Assembly (NCBI GenBank): GCA_000285855.2
Contig: HE978651.1
Coordinates: 3,087,421-3,151,420 of the forward strand
Direction: 5' to 3'
From: Ruminococcus sp. JC304
Lineage (GTDB): Bacteria > Bacillota > Clostridia > Lachnospirales > Lachnospiraceae
DNA length: 64,000 nt
Below are positions 62,456 to 64,000 of the stretch, in pieces (position 1 is the stretch's first letter; the number at the start of each line of letters is the position of its first letter). The position numbers were made by a program, and so were the translations under genes. Under the pieces are notes generated by a model, which had not been told where the DNA came from, ran no database searches, and was given only the letters and a program-made list of their open reading frames with translations.

Positions 62456-63835
62456 CTAATTTATGTCTGATGCATCTGTTACTTCATCTGCAGCAATTTC
62501 TTTTTCTGCTTTCAGTTTTTTATTTGCATCTTCTACATTCATTCTTGAAAGTACAAACATAATCAATACATCAAAGATTAACGGAAGCCAAAGATACATA
62601 AACTGCATCATATCAAGTGCAGACTGCGGCTGAGTTGCATTTGTTCCGATATATCCACTGAACTCAAGCAGCCATCCAACAACAGCGGTTCCAATACCTC
62701 CACCGATTTTTACGCCAAGAGAAGTACAAGAGTACATCGTTCCGTCAATTCTCTTTCCCTGTGTAAGATAAGTGTACTCAGAGCAGGATGCGATAACTGC
62801 ATTCATATCTCCCTGCCATGGTCCCTGACCTAAGGCTGCAAGAGCTGTAAATGCCATCATCAGCGGAACACTGCCCATATATCCTGCAACAACAACAAGT
62901 GCTCTACCGATGACTGCTAAGACATAACCTCTTAAGTTCAGTTTATACATACCTTTCCACTTACCAACTAATGTCGGTGTGAAAATCAGGGCAATGATCA
63001 GTGGAATATTTACTGCCCATGCAAATTGTCCAAACAAATTCTTATTTTTCAGTACCCATGTCATGTAATAAATGCCAGCTCCAATCATGGCACCATATAA
63101 CTGCTGTAAAATATATGTTCCACAAATCATCATGTAATATTTGTTTTTAACAAGAAGCTTGAATGCCTGTACCATTCCGTACTTTTCATTATCATCCTTT
63201 ACTTCTCCTTCGTTAAGTTCTTCCTCAGGAAGTTCCTTAACAGAAAGTGCTGAAATCGTATTTATGACAAGACCAATGATTGCATAGATAATAGCAACCG
63301 TTCTCCATGCCGCAGCATCTCCACCACATTTATCTACAAATCCAACTGTAATCGCCTGAATCAGAAGACTTGTTGAAAATGCAAAAATAAAACGGTAAGA
63401 TCCCATCTGCACACGCTCTTTGCTGTTCTTTGTAATCAGTGACGTAAGTGCTGAATAAGCAATATTGTTTGCTGTATAAAACACACCGTTTAACAGTGTA
63501 TAAGAAATAAAGAACCATGCATATTTAGCCGTTGTTCCCAAACTCACCGGTACTGCAAAGCAGCCAACCAGCGTAATGGCACAACCAATATATCCGTATA
63601 GCATCCAGGGTTTCGCTTTTCCCATTTTACTGTGTGTTTTGTCAATCATTGATCCAAAAAATATATCCGTAAAACCATCAAATAGTTTTGATACGGCAAT
63701 CAGGGTACCTACGACACCTGCAGCAAGTCCTACTGAGTCCGTCAAATAGACCATCATAAAAGATGTCAGGAACGCATAGACTACATTACCTGCAATATCG
63801 CCTGATCCATATCCAATTTTGTTATACCATTTCAA
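62456..63835 (-). CDS. GPH-family sugar:cation symporter
   Basis: 459 residues with about twelve membrane helices. The opening WYNKIGYGSGDIAGNVVYAF and DGFTDIFFGSMIDKTHSKMGKAKPW (about 53-77, the family's Asp-rich motif) mark the MelB/GPH family. It would import a glycoside, pentoside or hexuronide with Na+ or H+. The frame offers no ATG near its start; a TTG at 63835 with GGAAG upstream is taken, with some doubt. The downstream AraC gene may regulate it. Confidence 0.88.
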   Translation of the reverse strand: MKWYNKIGYGSGDIAGNVVYAFLTSFMMVYLTDSVGLAAGVVGTLIAVSKLFDGFTDIFFGSMIDKTHSKMGKAKPWMLYGYIGCAITLVGCFAVPVSLGTTAKYAWFFISYTLLNGVFYTANNIAYSALTSLITKNSKERVQMGSYRFIFAFSTSLLIQAITVGFVDKCGGDAAAWRTVAIIYAIIGLVINTISALSVKELPEEELNEGEVKDDNEKYGMVQAFKLLVKNKYYMMICGTYILQQLYGAMIGAGIYYMTWVLKNKNLFGQFAWAVNIPLIIALIFTPTLVGKWKGMYKLNLRGYVLAVIGRALVVVAGYMGSVPLMMAFTALAALGQGPWQGDMNAVIASCSEYTYLTQGKRIDGTMYSCTSLGVKIGGGIGTAVVGWLLEFSGYIGTNATQPQSALDMMQFMYLWLPLIFDVLIMFVLSRMNVEDANKKLKAEKEIAADEVTDASDIN

Positions 63836-63895
63836 ATACTTTTTTCTTCCATCGAATTTCTTTGCTCCTCATCTTCATCGCACTTAGAATTTCAA

Positions 63896-63921
63896 GATGT
63901 CTAACAGAGTATGATGTCTAA
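63896..63921. promoter_or_regulatory. Direct repeats upstream of the GPH symporter
   Basis: GATGTCTAA occurs at 63896-63904 and 63913-63921, 17 nt apart, about 60 nt upstream of the symporter start. Spacing is in the range used by AraC-family regulators. Beyond 63921 to the window end I see no gene. Confidence 0.4.
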
Positions 63922-64000
63922 TTCTAGTTTTTTCTCTGTTTTTGTCTGATTGCTCTGTATATCCGGACTTTACATAACAATCAGACTCTCTTTCCTTGTT

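Overview
The window looks like a chromosomal stretch of a gut Lachnospiraceae bacterium, probably Blautia or a close relative. This is inferred from gene content and base use, not from a marker gene: consensus Gram-positive promoters and AGGAGG ribosome sites throughout, a sodium-type F-ATPase, YesMN-type two-component regulation, many sugar ABC systems and Firmicutes cell-wall genes. No rRNA, tRNA or CRISPR array was seen. Most chromosomal genes lie on the minus strand.

1-8.9 kb is a small integrative mobilizable element. It has a tyrosine integrase and Xis-like protein, a phage-type repressor with two matched operators, a MOBQ (MobA/MobL) relaxase with a recognisable oriT, and a relaxosome accessory gene. 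Two further reading frames (a coiled-coil protein and a DUF6040-like membrane protein) overlap the 3' end of mobL in another frame. The cargo is a CsoR-type metal sensor, a heavy-metal P-type ATPase and a tiny translationally coupled membrane protein. An 11-bp direct repeat at 8-18 and 8900-8910 is the best candidate for the attachment sites; it abuts the stop codon of a DUF6440-like gene. A promoter-plus-terminator cassette inside the element could make a short RNA complementary to the leader of the integrase gene.

8.9-10.8 kb is a patch of accessory genes (DUF6440, LytTR regulator with DUF3021 membrane partner, orphan TnpW) ending in a 203-bp palindromic, MITE-like repeat. 10.8-18.3 kb is the complete F-ATPase operon atpZ-I-B-E-F-H-A-G-D-C, whose c subunit carries the two-carboxylate sodium-binding signature.

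18.6-31.8 kb holds a solitary sugar-binding lipoprotein, an RluA-type pseudouridine synthase, a 1.4-kb gap with a decayed gene, an aconitase, a binding-protein/two-permease sugar importer without its own ATPase, small unknown genes, and murF and ddl. 31.8-39.5 kb continues with an L,D-transpeptidase, a class Ic aspartate aminotransferase, a secreted phosphodiester glycosidase with cell-wall-binding repeats, a DUF2971 protein, a cysteine-rich 61-residue protein, a YitT membrane protein and a SAM methyltransferase.

39.6-47.8 kb is a YtfQ-YtfR-YtfT-YjfF (galactofuranose-type) importer behind its own YesN/YesM two-component system. 48.0-50.9 kb is a TetR/HdeD/radical-SAM group. 50.9-53.7 kb is a GH3 glycosidase with reversed domain order. 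53.7-59.8 kb is the phosphate regulon pstSCAB-phoU with a PhoR-type kinase but no phoP. 60.0-64.0 kb contains a C_GCAxxG_C_C redox protein, a truncated HAD phosphatase, an AraC regulator, a short + strand locus that looks like a leader-peptide attenuator, and a GPH-family sugar symporter.
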